Origin: Balneolaceae bacterium
GTDB taxonomy: Bacteria; Bacteroidota; Rhodothermia; Balneolales; Balneolaceae
Length of the DNA stretch: 62,961 nt
Direction of reading: 5' to 3'
NCBI GenBank assembly: GCA_007694095.1
Contig: RECI01000143.1
Coordinates: 1 to 62,961, forward strand
Under the pieces are notes generated by a model. It made no database searches, was not told where the DNA came from, and worked only from the letters and a program-made list of their open reading frames with translations. Below are positions 44,081 through 54,163 of this stretch, in pieces (the stretch's first letter is position 1; the number at the start of each line of letters is the position of its first letter). The translations under genes and the position numbers were made by a program.

Positions 44081-44648
44081 TTAAGCTTTCGAATTTTGGT
44101 CAATTGTCCCTTATAAATTCCAACAACTGAACAGCCTCACCATTATACATTGTGAATCTGATTTCCCGAAATTGGAACCGCTTTTTTTTACAAATAGTAG
44201 ATTTTTTACTGAAAATGTTTACTATTTGGACGAACATATAATTTTTTGCACAAAGTTGCTTTAATTTTTTTGTTAATTATTTTAAAGCAAAACTCTTCTG
44301 GCCTTTTCTTTTTGCTTTTTTTGCAAAAAAGAAATCCCGGATACTGTTCAATACCCGGGATTTGGTTATTTATCCATTAGGGATCAATAGATAATCATGT
44401 CGAAAACTGTAATTGATGCATGTATAAATGAACATCATATATGCAGTAGACAATTAATTAGCCAGCTACCCTGTAAATATTTCGATAATTGCCAAGACAC
44501 AAAGTTGATTTACACCCCCACGTGATACCATTGCAGAAAATTGTTGTGAATCCGCTTAAATTTCGATCACTTATGCTATATTTGACATTTTCCGAAGATG
44601 GATAATCCTAATATTTCTAGCAACCGTACTATTATACTTTCACTAAAA
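44081..44648. other. Gene-free gap upstream of the sigma gene
   Basis: 568 bases. Nothing coding was seen. A terminator-like hairpin at 44332-44363 lies 285 bases after the dehydrogenase stop, so the stretch between may be a long 3' untranslated region or an untranslated RNA. The left part is very AT-rich and should hold the ECF sigma promoter. Confidence 0.55.
44332..44363 (-). terminator. Intrinsic terminator (distal to the suf/SDR transcript)
   Basis: AAATCCCGG (44332-44340) pairs with CCGGGATTT (44355-44363), 14-base loop. On the minus strand it is followed by CTTTTTTGC. Well-formed, but unusually far from the preceding stop codon at 44649. Confidence 0.75.
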
Positions 44649-45380
44649 TTATATCATATACGAACCGCCATTGATATGGAAAGTGGAGCCTGTCATATGT
44701 TTTACTTTTCCTGAAGCGAGGAAAGAAACTAGTCTGGCAACTTCTTCAGGCTGGGTAAGAGAATTAAAAGATGATTCGCGGGTCAAATAGTCAATCCCCA
44801 GCTCTTCAATTGAATCCTTTGCCATATCTGTTTCAACGAATCCCGGTGCAATAGAATATGCAATAATTCCATTTTTGCCAAAATCCCGTGCAATACTTTT
44901 TGTGAATGCCACCATACCTCCTTTCGAAGCAGCATAAGCGGCATACTCCTGGTTATCACCGCGATAGGCGGCTCTTGAAGCGATATTGATAATGATTCCA
45001 CCGGTAGATTGCTGGATGTGTGAATTGATGAACCACTTGCATAACAGGGAAGATGCCCTGAGATTTACCAGAAAGGTTTCGTCCCATGAGGCAAGCCACT
45101 CTTCATCAGAAACTGAGAAATCGGCTTTTCTGAATATTCCTGCGTTGTTAACGAGCACCCCTGGTAAATCTTTTTCAAAAATCGGCTTAAGTGTTACGCC
45201 AAGCAATAACGGATCAGCCAGATCTGTATGGATCCCCCTGAAAGACCTGATCGAACTCATCTCTTTCGGAAATCCGGTAACACGCGCTGTACCTGTGACC
45301 CGGAAGTTTTGCTTCAGCAACTCAACGGTAATTTGCCGCCCTATTCCTCTGGCCGCGCCGGTTATAAGTGCATGTTTCAT
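44649..45380 (-). CDS. Short-chain dehydrogenase/reductase, FabG-like
   Basis: 243 residues, classical SDR: cofactor motif TGAARGIG near 7-14, NNAG near 88-91, the catalytic Tyr/Lys in YAAYAASKGG, and IAPGFVETDM. Likely NADP(H)-dependent; close to 3-oxoacyl-ACP reductases but the substrate is not determined. It overlaps the DUF2480 gene by 4 bases and ends the run that begins with sufB. Confidence 0.88.
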   Translation of the reverse strand: MKHALITGAARGIGRQITVELLKQNFRVTGTARVTGFPKEMSSIRSFRGIHTDLADPLLLGVTLKPIFEKDLPGVLVNNAGIFRKADFSVSDEEWLASWDETFLVNLRASSLLCKWFINSHIQQSTGGIIINIASRAAYRGDNQEYAAYAASKGGMVAFTKSIARDFGKNGIIAYSIAPGFVETDMAKDSIEELGIDYLTRESSFNSLTQPEEVARLVSFLASGKVKHMTGSTFHINGGSYMI

Positions 45381-45904
45381 TCAGCAGGAACAGTTTTTAC
45401 CCGTTTTTTTTTGTAAACAGGTACGTTTGAACACGCCTCACCGTACATCAGTTTGCCAACGTAAGGAAGAAGCTTTTTTGTTGCGTACATGTATACTTCA
45501 GACGGTACATCTATTTTACTGCATCCTTTTAACAGAACATAACTCCCTTCATACTGCTGCCAGTCGATTGTATCCAGTTTTCTCTTGAAAAGTTCACTTA
45601 TCGCCATTTGTTTTTTTCCAAAAAACACATCCTCTGCAAATTCATCGGCATGCTGAACAATCACCATGAATGCCCATTTTGGCAGGATGGCATCGGTAGA
45701 ACAATATACCGTTAAAAAACCTCCCTTGTATTGGCTCCAGTCATGAGCCTCCATTTTTTCCCGGAAATCGGCCTCTTTCAAGATCAACCCATGAAAAAGA
45801 AAGTCTTTCAAATCCAATTCAAAAAGATGTACTCCCACTGCAATCTTTTCGAGATCAATCGTCTGGAGTTTGGACAGTTTTACTTTGTTTACAATTTCTG
45901 ACAT
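45377..45904 (-). CDS. DUF2480 family protein
   Basis: 175 residues from the ATG at 45904 (MSEIVNKVKLSKLQTIDLE), the usual start of this family; an upstream ATG would add 15 residues with no family match. Soluble, with KGCSKIDVPSEVYMYATKKLLPYVGKLMYGEACSNVPVYK at its C-terminal part. The function is unknown; the gene family is restricted to Bacteroidota-type genomes and is recurrently next to suf genes, so a link to Fe-S assembly or quality control is plausible (inference). Confidence 0.82.
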   Translation of the reverse strand: MSEIVNKVKLSKLQTIDLEKIAVGVHLFELDLKDFLFHGLILKEADFREKMEAHDWSQYKGGFLTVYCSTDAILPKWAFMVIVQHADEFAEDVFFGKKQMAISELFKRKLDTIDWQQYEGSYVLLKGCSKIDVPSEVYMYATKKLLPYVGKLMYGEACSNVPVYKKKRVKTVPAE

Positions 45905-45980
45905 ATGGTTATCTGATGGTCTGTGCTTGTGAGTTTTTAGTTTACTCATCGGGGTGCCAGGACTGTCGCTATCGCTTTAT

Positions 45981-45995
45981 TCCCGATGATCGGGA
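45981..45995. repeat. TCCCGAT-G-ATCGGGA palindrome
   Basis: A perfect 7+1+7 dyad in the 139-base gap between the A-type carrier gene and the DUF2480 gene. Possibly an internal operon hairpin or operator; no T tract. Confidence 0.4.
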
Positions 45996-46043
45996 CTGGA
46001 ACAGCACCAAATTTCGCTTTGAATACTTTTCACTGCTCACTCC

Positions 46044-46379
46044 TTACAGCGAAAAAGATTCACCGCACGAACAGCTGCGGGCGGCATTGGGATTGTGAAA
46101 ATGAAAACCTTTTCCGGTTAAGCCATCTGAATAATCCAGGCTGGTTCCGGCCAGGTAGAGAAAACTTCTCATATCAACCACTACCCTGATACCGTGTTCT
46201 TCAAAACTTTTATCCGTTTCAGTAATTGTCTCTGCAGGCTCAAAGTCAAGGTTATATGTAAGCCCTGAACAACCCCCGCTTACCACGGATACCCGAAGTG
46301 GCAAAACCGGGGCTAAATTTTTTTCATTCCGAATCTCATGTATTCGTTGTGCTGCCCGTTCCGTGATTGAGATCGACAT
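46044..46379 (-). CDS. sufA: A-type Fe-S carrier protein (SufA/IscA/HesB)
   Basis: 111 residues. HesB fold with the three cluster-binding cysteines in GGCSGLTY and CSCGESF. Accepts Fe-S clusters from SufBCD or Nfu and delivers them to targets. Same-strand, 40 bases after nfu, within the suf run. Confidence 0.9.
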   Translation of the reverse strand: MSISITERAAQRIHEIRNEKNLAPVLPLRVSVVSGGCSGLTYNLDFEPAETITETDKSFEEHGIRVVVDMRSFLYLAGTSLDYSDGLTGKGFHFHNPNAARSCSCGESFSL

Positions 46380-46419
46380 TGTATTTCTTCAGATGAAGTG
46401 AAATAAATAGTTGTTTTCG

Positions 46420-46971
46420 TTAAACCGAAATTACCTGAATATCCGGATCAATCCGCTTAACCATACTTTCTATGGCGTATAGAGTTCCTGAAGTAGCTGT
46501 TGGGCATGTTCCGCATGCACCCTGGTAGTGAACCTTAAGGCGGTTGCCGTCGAGCCCGATTATTTTCAGTCCACCGCCATCAGCCAGGAGATAAGGCCTT
46601 ACCTGTTCATCCAGCATTTGGTTAATTTGAATCAGCCTTGGGTCATCCGTTTCCAATACTTCCCTTGATGCATGAACTTCATCATCGGCTTCCAGGTTTA
46701 GTTGAGGTTTTGCATCCCTGATTGGCGGAGCAAGTTTTCGCAGCAAATCCGACCAGACTGCATTTCCATCCTGTGTTACAGTAATATATCTATCAACATA
46801 GTATACATTAATCACGTTATCGATGCTGAACAGAGCCTTGGCAAGTTCATCATGCTCAGCCTCACCACTATTCTCGTACGATCGTGTCACACCATTGGTC
46901 AAAGGTTCGGCCAGAACAAAGCGCATGGCATCTGGATTCGGTGTTCGTTCTATTTCTTTAATTTTCGGCAT
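46420..46971 (-). CDS. Nfu-type Fe-S scaffold/carrier
   Basis: 183 residues. Nfu N-terminal domain (ERTPNPDAMRFVLAEPL... typical) followed by a linker and the NifU C-terminal domain with CxxC (GACGTCPTAT). Binds a labile 4Fe-4S cluster between subunits and passes it to apo-enzymes. Located 15 bases after sufS. Confidence 0.9.
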   Translation of the reverse strand: MPKIKEIERTPNPDAMRFVLAEPLTNGVTRSYENSGEAEHDELAKALFSIDNVINVYYVDRYITVTQDGNAVWSDLLRKLAPPIRDAKPQLNLEADDEVHASREVLETDDPRLIQINQMLDEQVRPYLLADGGGLKIIGLDGNRLKVHYQGACGTCPTATSGTLYAIESMVKRIDPDIQVISV

Positions 46972-46986
46972 ATTATCTCACTGTTT

Positions 46987-48231
46987 TTATTCAAAAAATG
47001 ATTTTACATACTTGATTCCTTCAACAAGCCTGTCTGTATCGTTATGGTTGTTGTAAAACGAATAGGATGCCCGGGTTGTTGCCGGCACATTGAATCTCCT
47101 TAAAATAGGCTGTGCGCAATGATGGCCTGTTCGCACCGCAATTCCCTGCTTGTCGAGAATGGTTCCCACATCAGATGCATGGATATGATCAAACACAAAT
47201 GAAATAAGTGCAGCCCGTTTTTTTGCCTGACCAATAAACCTGATGCCATCAATTTTGCTTAGCTGTTCCATCCCATATTCCAGCAGTTCCTCTTCACGCC
47301 TTGCGATATTATCCATACCAATCTCATTCAGATAGTCAATTGCCTCACTTAATCCGATGGATGCTGCAATAGGCGGTGTTCCGGCCTCGAACCTGAATGG
47401 TACTATATTGTACGTGGTCTCTTCAAAGGATACTTTGTCGATCATATCACCGCCGCCCCGATACGGCGGCATTCCGTCGAGAATATGTTTTTTGCCGTAT
47501 AAAATTCCGAATCCGGTGGGGCCACACATCTTATGAGATGAAAAAGCATAAAAATCGGCATTCAGTTCCTGAACATCCACCTTTTGGTGAGGTACTGCCT
47601 GTGCGCCATCGAGCAGAACAACCGCTCCTGCAGCATGTGCAAGTGCCGTTATTTCATGCACAGGATTTATGGTACCCAGTGCATTTGATACATGGATAAC
47701 AGCAACCATTTTGGTTTTCGAACCAAGCATCGCTTTGTATGCGTCCATGTCGAGCTCTCCGGTATCTGTAACCGGAATAACCCTGATAACTGCACCCGTT
47801 TTTTGCGCAATCATCTGCCACGGTACAATGTTGGCATGATGCTCCATTTCAGAAAGGATGATTTCATCGCCTTCATTAAAATGGGCAAGCCCGTAACTGT
47901 TTGCCACGAGGTTGATTGAATCGGTAGTCCCGGTGGTATAAATGATTTCATGTTCATCTGCTGCGTTAATAAAGTGTCTCACTTTTTTACGTGCAGCCTC
48001 AAAAGCGTCTGTGGCCTGCTGGCTCAGCGTATGAATACCCCTGTGAACATTGGCATGTTCAAACCTGTGGTAATGATCAAGCCGGTCTGCAACCCGTGAC
48101 GGCATCTGGCTCGATGCACCATTGTCGAGGTAAACAAGCGGATGCCCGTTTACTTCCCGACTCAACACAGGAAAGTCCTTCCTGATTTCATCGAAATCAA
48201 CAGCCGTATATTTTTGAACAGCCTGGCTCAT
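46987..48231 (-). CDS. sufS: Cysteine desulfurase SufS
   Basis: 414 residues from the ATG at 48231 (MSQAVQKYTAVDFDEIRKDF); an upstream ATG at 48282 is less family-like. Class V aminotransferase fold, PLP lysine in FSSHKMCGPTG, the active-site cysteine in RTGHHCAQP, EMEHHANIVPW. Mobilises sulfur from L-cysteine to the SufBCD scaffold. No SufE or SufU is seen in the window, so the sulfur-transfer partner must lie elsewhere. Confidence 0.95.
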   Translation of the reverse strand: MSQAVQKYTAVDFDEIRKDFPVLSREVNGHPLVYLDNGASSQMPSRVADRLDHYHRFEHANVHRGIHTLSQQATDAFEAARKKVRHFINAADEHEIIYTTGTTDSINLVANSYGLAHFNEGDEIILSEMEHHANIVPWQMIAQKTGAVIRVIPVTDTGELDMDAYKAMLGSKTKMVAVIHVSNALGTINPVHEITALAHAAGAVVLLDGAQAVPHQKVDVQELNADFYAFSSHKMCGPTGFGILYGKKHILDGMPPYRGGGDMIDKVSFEETTYNIVPFRFEAGTPPIAASIGLSEAIDYLNEIGMDNIARREEELLEYGMEQLSKIDGIRFIGQAKKRAALISFVFDHIHASDVGTILDKQGIAVRTGHHCAQPILRRFNVPATTRASYSFYNNHNDTDRLVEGIKYVKSFFE

Positions 48232-48302
48232 TTTGAATATTGTTTTAAACCTTGCAACGTCCCTGGAATGCTTAAAATGCAAACATTACAAGTTTGATGG
48301 TG

Positions 48303-49640
48303 TTATATGGTTACTTTTTTTTGTTTAGGCTTACTGTTTGCCTTGGTATATCTGTAAACTTCTTCCACAAGCAGTTTATGCACCGATTCTACTTTTACGT
48401 TTTCGATGGTTTCAAGTGCGAAGGCGTATGTCAAAACTTCTTTTGCCTTTTCTTCGGTCATGCCGCGGCTTTGAAGATAAAACACTTCTTCCGGATCAAA
48501 ATTTCCAATGGTTGCACCGTGCGAACAGAGAACATCATCTGCGAAAATTTCGAGCTGCGGCTTGGTATTCACCAATCCGTCTACCGATAACAACAGGTTT
48601 CTGTTCTCCTGGAATGAATCGATTTTTTGGGCATCCCGCCTCACAAATATCTTTCCGTTAAAAATACTGTGAGCACTGCCATTTACTACAACTTTATGAA
48701 GCTGGTGGCTGTTCGCATGCGAGAAACGGTGGTCCATTACAGAGTGTGTGTCTGCAATTTGTTCACCGTCAATTAAAACAAGTCCATCGAGTGTAAAATT
48801 TACTTCTTCATCTTCCTGGATAACGCGGGGCTCGTTACGTGAAAGCTTTGCTCCCAGTGTTATTGTGTACGAATGGTATTCAGAGTTCTTCTCCACGTAT
48901 GTAATGGGACGCGACATATGGATGGCTTTAATACTGTCTCTCTGAATACGAACGTGGTGGATATGTGCTTTTTGTTTAACTTTTACCTCGCATACCGGTA
49001 TGGTCATATAAGAGTTTTCACCCAAACCGATATGGTCTTCGATAATAGTAACATCCGATTCCTCTTCGGCCATAACCAGCATTCTTGGGTTAGCGATATA
49101 TGGCTTTGCTGAATCGGTATAGAGATTTAAAACATGGATGGGGGCTTCTGCTTTCGCTCCTTTTTCCAGGTGGATAAATGCCCCGTCTTCGAACATAAGG
49201 CCATTATACGCAGTAAATATATCGTTCTCATAATTCACCAGTTTGTTGAGATATTCCTGCACCACTTTATTTTTTGGAAAATTCCGCAGGTTTCCAACAG
49301 TTACACCCTTACCAAGCCCTCCGATCGAGGAGTAAATTTCATGAAAACGGCCATTTATAAAGACAAGACGGCTTCTGTCGGCTTCGGGCAAGAAGTACTT
49401 TTCTATGCCGGCAGCAGGCTGCATGCCAGCTTTATCCATACCGGTAAACTCCGTCCTGGTGATCGCTTTTAAATCGGTAAATCTCCACTCTTCAATTTTT
49501 CTGTGAGGAAACGAAGTGGAGTTGAGTCGCATCATGCTTTTTTCACGTATGCCAGTCCAGAGCCGGTTATCAGGCTCGGGGCTGTGCATGGCCAGTTTAT
49601 GCAGGATGGATGGTTCTATCCTTGTGGGATGAGCAGTCAT
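48303..49640 (-). CDS. sufD: Fe-S scaffold component SufD
   Basis: 445 residues. SufBD family: N-terminal helical part (WRFTDLKAITRTEF), the right-handed beta-helix core (HRFSHANSHQLHKVVVNGSAHS, FNGKIFVRRDAQKIDSFQ) and the C-terminal CSHGATIGNFDPEEVFYLQSRG. Forms SufBC2D with its neighbours. It shares the A of TAATG with the sufC stop. Confidence 0.95.
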   Translation of the reverse strand: MTAHPTRIEPSILHKLAMHSPEPDNRLWTGIREKSMMRLNSTSFPHRKIEEWRFTDLKAITRTEFTGMDKAGMQPAAGIEKYFLPEADRSRLVFINGRFHEIYSSIGGLGKGVTVGNLRNFPKNKVVQEYLNKLVNYENDIFTAYNGLMFEDGAFIHLEKGAKAEAPIHVLNLYTDSAKPYIANPRMLVMAEEESDVTIIEDHIGLGENSYMTIPVCEVKVKQKAHIHHVRIQRDSIKAIHMSRPITYVEKNSEYHSYTITLGAKLSRNEPRVIQEDEEVNFTLDGLVLIDGEQIADTHSVMDHRFSHANSHQLHKVVVNGSAHSIFNGKIFVRRDAQKIDSFQENRNLLLSVDGLVNTKPQLEIFADDVLCSHGATIGNFDPEEVFYLQSRGMTEEKAKEVLTYAFALETIENVKVESVHKLLVEEVYRYTKANSKPKQKKVTI

Positions 49641-50413
49641 TATTTAGCCTCTCCGTTTACTGTTGCGAGTGATTCAAGCCAATCGTATCCTTTTTCTTCA
49701 AGTTCAAGGGCAAGTTCTTTTCCGCCTGATTTCACGATCCTGCCGCCAATTATCACGTGCACAAAATCAGGAATGATGTAGTTGAGCAATCGCTGGTAAT
49801 GAGTAATCAAAACCACGGCGTCATCATCACCATGAAGTTTGTTAATTCCATCTGCTACAATCCTCAGCGCGTCAATATCCAGCCCCGAGTCCGTTTCATC
49901 AAGAAGGGAGAGTACCGGCTGCAATACAGCCATCTGGAAAATTTCATTTCTCTTCTTTTCACCACCTGAGAAACCGGTATTTACACTTCTCTCAAGGAAA
50001 TCGGGATTCATATCAACAATCTCAAGTTTTTCTTTGATGTATTCATCAAACTCCAGAGGGTCAAGCTCCTCCCGGCCACGTGATGCGGCGATAGTATTGT
50101 ATGATTCCCTGAGGAGAGTAGTGTTTGTTACTCCGGGAACTTCTACCGGGTACTGAAAAGCAAGAAACAAACCGGCATGCGCCCTTTCATCCGGGTCGAG
50201 TTCAAGAATGCTTTCTCCGTTAAACAGAATATCACCCCCTGTTACTTCGTATTCAGGATGTCCTGCCACAACTTTTGCAAGCGTGCTTTTTCCACTTCCG
50301 TTTGGGCCCATAATGGCGTGTATTTCTCCTTTATGTACGGTGAGGTTTACTCCTTTCAGGATTTCTGTTCCCTCACTCTCTACTACAGCATGTAAATTTC
50401 TGATTTCTAACAC
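49640..50413 (-). CDS. sufC: SufC ATPase
   Basis: 257-residue ABC-type ATPase without membrane partners. Walker [11 protein letters not shown]-loop [10 protein letters not shown], signature [10 protein letters not shown], and [10 protein letters not shown] in place of the standard DEPTSGLD, as usual for SufC. Starts at GTG (50413), giving MLEIRNLH like other SufC proteins. Confidence 0.97.
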   Translation of the reverse strand: MLEIRNLHAVVESEGTEILKGVNLTVHKGEIHAIMGPNGSGKSTLAKVVAGHPEYEVTGGDILFNGESILELDPDERAHAGLFLAFQYPVEVPGVTNTTLLRESYNTIAASRGREELDPLEFDEYIKEKLEIVDMNPDFLERSVNTGFSGGEKKRNEIFQMAVLQPVLSLLDETDSGLDIDALRIVADGINKLHGDDDAVVLITHYQRLLNYIIPDFVHVIIGGRIVKSGGKELALELEEKGYDWLESLATVNGEAK

Positions 50414-50571
50414 AATTTTGAATCTTATGTTTTTGTTTTATTTCGGTTAATATCTTGTTGATTAGTACTTTTGATCAGCGGAAGCCCATGTATGAACCTG
50501 GATTAGCCACTTCTTAAGTTATGTCCGGGTTGTTTACACTTCCGGACCGGATAGAAGAACATTTATTTCTC

Positions 50572-52014
50572 TTATCCCACACTTCCTTCGAGTTTAATGC
50601 CAAGCAATTTATTTGCTTCAACTGCAAATTCCATTGGCAGTTCTTTGAGCACTTCCTTGCAAAACCCATTCACGATCAGTGATATGGCATCCTGCTCACT
50701 TATTCCCCGCTGCTGCAGGTAGAATATTTGCTCTTCACCTACCCTCGATGTGGTGGCTTCGTGTTCCACTTTACCCGTTGGGTTCGACGACTCGATATAT
50801 GGAAATGTATGAGCGCCACATGTTTGGCCGATCAGCATTGAATCGCACTGTGAATAATTCCGTGCGTTGTGGGCTTTTTTGCTGAACTTCACTTCACCGC
50901 GATAACTGTTATTGGAGTTTCCGGCAGAAATACCTTTTGAAATTATCGTGCTTTTTGTGTTTTTCCCAATGTGGATCATTTTAGTCCCGGTGTCGGCCTG
51001 CTGTCGTTTATTGGTTACTGCCACAGAGTAAAATTCACCTACTGAATTGTCGCCCTGTAAAATAACACTTGGATATTTCAGGGTAACGGCAGATCCGGTT
51101 TCAAGCTGGGTCCACGAAATTTTTGAATTTTTGCCGCGGCAAGCGCCCCGTTTGGTTACAAAATTGTAAATTCCGCCTCTGCCGTCTTCATCACCCGAGT
51201 ACCAGTTCTGAATGGTAGAATATTTAATTTCCGCATTATCCATAGCAATGAGTTCTACCACAGCGGCGTGCAGCTGGTGCTCATCATACATAGGTGCTGT
51301 ACAACCTTCAAGGTAACTCACATGACTGTTTTCTTCAGCGATGATCAATGTCCGCTCGAACTGCCCGGAGTTCATGTTATTTATCCGGAAATATGTGGAA
51401 AGCTCCATGGGACAGATGGTATCTTTTGGAACATAACAGAATGAACCGTCCGAAAATACCGCAGAGTTGAGTGCCGCGTAGAAGTTATCACGGATCGGCA
51501 CCACCGAGCCCATGTATTTTTTTACCAGTTCCGGATGTTCATGAACGGCTTCAGATATGGAGCAGAAAATTACCCCAGCTTCAGCAAGTTTGTCTTTAAA
51601 CGATGTAAAGATGGAAACGCTATCGAAAACCGCATCAACAGCCACACCTGCCAGCATTTTTTGTTCTCCAAGAGGTATACCAAGCTTCTCGTATGTTTCC
51701 CTGATATTTGGGTCAACATCATCGAGGCTGTTCAGTTTCGGCTTATTTTTTGGCGCCGAATAGAACTGGAGTGTGTCAAATTTCGGCTTTTCATATACAG
51801 CATTAAACCAGGATGGCTCTTTCATTTCAGTCCATGCCCGGTATGCTTTAAGCCTGAACTCTGTCATCCATTCAGGTTCATTTTTTTTCTCAGAAATCAA
51901 TCTCACTACATCTTCATTGATCCCCTTCGGAAAATCTTCGTATTCAACATCTGTGGTGAATCCATATTTATACTCTTCACCAATCATCGACTCGAGAGCC
52001 TTGGTCTCACTCAT
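50572..52014 (-). CDS. sufB: Fe-S scaffold component SufB
   Basis: 480 residues; first gene of the suf operon. Beta-helix core with the conserved [16 protein letters not shown] and [17 protein letters not shown]; several cysteines for nascent cluster. Separated from sufC by 158 bases, which is loose for this operon. An 11-pair AT-rich inverted repeat lies about 90 bases upstream. No SufR or Rrf2-type regulator gene is adjacent. Confidence 0.97.
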   Translation of the reverse strand: MSETKALESMIGEEYKYGFTTDVEYEDFPKGINEDVVRLISEKKNEPEWMTEFRLKAYRAWTEMKEPSWFNAVYEKPKFDTLQFYSAPKNKPKLNSLDDVDPNIRETYEKLGIPLGEQKMLAGVAVDAVFDSVSIFTSFKDKLAEAGVIFCSISEAVHEHPELVKKYMGSVVPIRDNFYAALNSAVFSDGSFCYVPKDTICPMELSTYFRINNMNSGQFERTLIIAEENSHVSYLEGCTAPMYDEHQLHAAVVELIAMDNAEIKYSTIQNWYSGDEDGRGGIYNFVTKRGACRGKNSKISWTQLETGSAVTLKYPSVILQGDNSVGEFYSVAVTNKRQQADTGTKMIHIGKNTKSTIISKGISAGNSNNSYRGEVKFSKKAHNARNYSQCDSMLIGQTCGAHTFPYIESSNPTGKVEHEATTSRVGEEQIFYLQQRGISEQDAISLIVNGFCKEVLKELPMEFAVEANKLLGIKLEGSVG

Positions 52015-52103
52015 ATGTATATCTGTTTTTAACTTTAATAATTGCAGTATTAGAACATTCAGAACTCTTTATAAGTTCGGCTATTCAGTTTTAAAAGGAG
52101 AAC

Positions 52104-52130
52104 TATCTTTATTTGGAATAAATAAAGATA
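52104..52130. promoter_or_regulatory. Inverted repeat upstream of sufB
   Basis: TATCTTTATTT / AAATAAAGATA, 11 perfect pairs around a 5-base spacer, between pta and sufB. Candidate operator of the suf operon or an AT-rich hairpin ending pta; the T content after the stem is poor, which favours an operator. Confidence 0.45.
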
Positions 52131-52241
52131 ATCAAAATCACACCCATGCCAAAAAGCAACCTGTACAACAGTTTTAAAGAAAGCACTATTTGGGAAAATA
52201 TTCCAATTGATAGAGATTATCAGATCGATAGAGCGATTTTT

Positions 52242-53225
52242 TTATACACTCAATAGTGCCCCTACGCAGGCTGTATTTACAATATCATCAACCGAACAGC
52301 CCCTGGAAAGATCCATATACGGTTTGCCCAGGCCTTGCAGGATAGGCCCGGTGGCCAAGGCACCTGCCAGGCGTTCCGTAATTTTATAGGCAATATTGCC
52401 GGCATCAAGATTCGGAAATATAAAAACATTCGCTTTACCGCCTACAGGGGATTCAGGCGCCTTGCGCCTGGCGATATCCGATACAAAAGCCGTATCGAAT
52501 TGCAATTCACCATCCATAAGCCAACCTTTATTTTTCACACTTGCATTGTTAAAAGCCTCCTGAACCAGATCCACGGATTCATGCATAGCACTTCCTTTTG
52601 TTGAAAATGAGAGAAAAGCAATAACCGGTTCAGAGCCGGTGAGCTTCTGATGGGTATTGCCTGCATCCAGGGCAATTGAAGCAAGTTGTGCGGAATTGGG
52701 ATAGGGCACTACCGCGCAATCTGCATACGTAAACACATTGCCATCCGGCATCTCCATTAAAAAGGAACTTGATACAATTGACGAACCTTCTGCTACACCC
52801 ACTGTACGAAGTGCCGCCCTGATTACATCAGGTGTGGAAGCTACAGACCCGGCAACCGCGGCGTCCGCGTCACCCCTGTCAAGGAGCCATCCGGCTGTGA
52901 ACAGGGCACTTGAACTCATCGCACGAATCTGTTCATCTGTTGGATTTTTATGGGAAAGCTTTTCTCTGAAGTAGCTGATTTTATCTGGTTCAGTTTTATT
53001 ATCTGCTACAGGCAGGATTGTAATTGCCGCCGGGATGCTGGTGTTATTGTCTTCAGCTAATTTATGGATTGCCGATTCGGATCCTAAAAAAACCGGAATC
53101 GCAAGATTTTCTGTATACAGCCTTATCCCTGCCAGTATTACCCGGATATCGGTTGCTGCTTCAGGCAACAGGACTCTCTTTTTCAATCCTGCCGCTTTAT
53201 CCCTGATTATTTTAAGCTGACTCAT
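52242..53225 (-). CDS. pta: Phosphate acetyltransferase
   Basis: 327-residue single-domain phosphotransacetylase: acetyl-CoA + phosphate to acetyl phosphate + CoA. Seen: VLLPEAATDIRV, DRGDADAAVAGSVASTPDVIRAAL, FLSFSTKGSAMHESVD, GKANVFIFPNLDAGNIAYK, and GPILQGLGKPYMDLSRG. Short form without the N-terminal DRTGG domains. No ackA adjacent. Same strand as suf. Confidence 0.93.
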   Translation of the reverse strand: MSQLKIIRDKAAGLKKRVLLPEAATDIRVILAGIRLYTENLAIPVFLGSESAIHKLAEDNNTSIPAAITILPVADNKTEPDKISYFREKLSHKNPTDEQIRAMSSSALFTAGWLLDRGDADAAVAGSVASTPDVIRAALRTVGVAEGSSIVSSSFLMEMPDGNVFTYADCAVVPYPNSAQLASIALDAGNTHQKLTGSEPVIAFLSFSTKGSAMHESVDLVQEAFNNASVKNKGWLMDGELQFDTAFVSDIARRKAPESPVGGKANVFIFPNLDAGNIAYKITERLAGALATGPILQGLGKPYMDLSRGCSVDDIVNTACVGALLSV

Positions 53226-53299
53226 ATAACTTTGTTTTTATCTTTTTTCTTATTTGCCTGATGTTATCACTTTTATGTAAATCCAAGATGTAGTTTTTT

Positions 53300-54163
53300 T
53301 TAAATCAGCATTAAAATTGCAATCACAGCTAAACAGAGACCGGCCCATTGAAATTTTGTAAATGTGTCCCTCCAGATGAAGATTCCCAGCAATGTCCCAC
53401 CTAGCACTGTCAATACATTAGCTGAGCTGTAAACGATTGCACCATTTAGCCGTTCAAGAGCTTCAATTAAAAAAATGGAAGCAAGCAAATTTGGTATACC
53501 GACCCCGATGCCGAGTATTAATTCATTTTTCGAAAATTTCCAGTCCTTTTTCATTGCCAAAAAGATAATGCCTACAAAAAAAGCAGTCAAAAAAACCAGT
53601 CCCATAAAATGCTCCTTCACCATTATCCTCGAAAATTCCGCTTCATAAATTTTGAGTGATGCATCGCCTATTCCGGTAAGTATAAATAATAAAACAAGAA
53701 GCCAGGCAACGCTGAAAGGCTCCTGCCACATTTTTCTTTTATCCGGCAGCAAGAGGAACAGTGTGAAAAAAACCAGGAGAATCCCCAGCCATTGATAGAA
53801 ATCCAGCACCTCTAAATAGATAACCGTAGAGAGGAGCACCGGAATAATAAGGGATATTCTCATAGCTGCCACACTGATTCCCACTCCATTGTAAAACACT
53901 GATTTACTATAAATAAAGAAATTAACAATGAAGATCACCCCGACGGCAACAGCAATTAAAACCGGTAAAAGAAGCGACTCACCGCTGGCATCGGGGATTT
54001 CTGCATGCCTGAATGAAATCAGATATGCCGCAACTGTTGCAATAAAATAATTGATAGTTAAAACCCGGATTGTCCCCAGTTTTTTATGCTCAATAATTTT
54101 TAAAAAATGTGCAATCAGTACCGAACACACTGAGCTTAAAAAAATGAATACCCAGCCCGACAT
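53300..54163 (-). CDS. EamA/DMT-family transporter
   Basis: 287 residues with about ten TM segments, a tandem of two EamA repeats (final GGTLLGIFIWRDTFTKFQWAG). The ATG at 54163 shares one base with the stop of the upstream lipoprotein gene; the TTG just before is the alternative. Drug/metabolite transporter; substrate unknown. Last gene of the group starting at the UDP-sugar or NUDIX gene. Confidence 0.82.
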   Translation of the reverse strand: MSGWVFIFLSSVCSVLIAHFLKIIEHKKLGTIRVLTINYFIATVAAYLISFRHAEIPDASGESLLLPVLIAVAVGVIFIVNFFIYSKSVFYNGVGISVAAMRISLIIPVLLSTVIYLEVLDFYQWLGILLVFFTLFLLLPDKRKMWQEPFSVAWLLVLLFILTGIGDASLKIYEAEFSRIMVKEHFMGLVFLTAFFVGIIFLAMKKDWKFSKNELILGIGVGIPNLLASIFLIEALERLNGAIVYSSANVLTVLGGTLLGIFIWRDTFTKFQWAGLCLAVIAILMLI

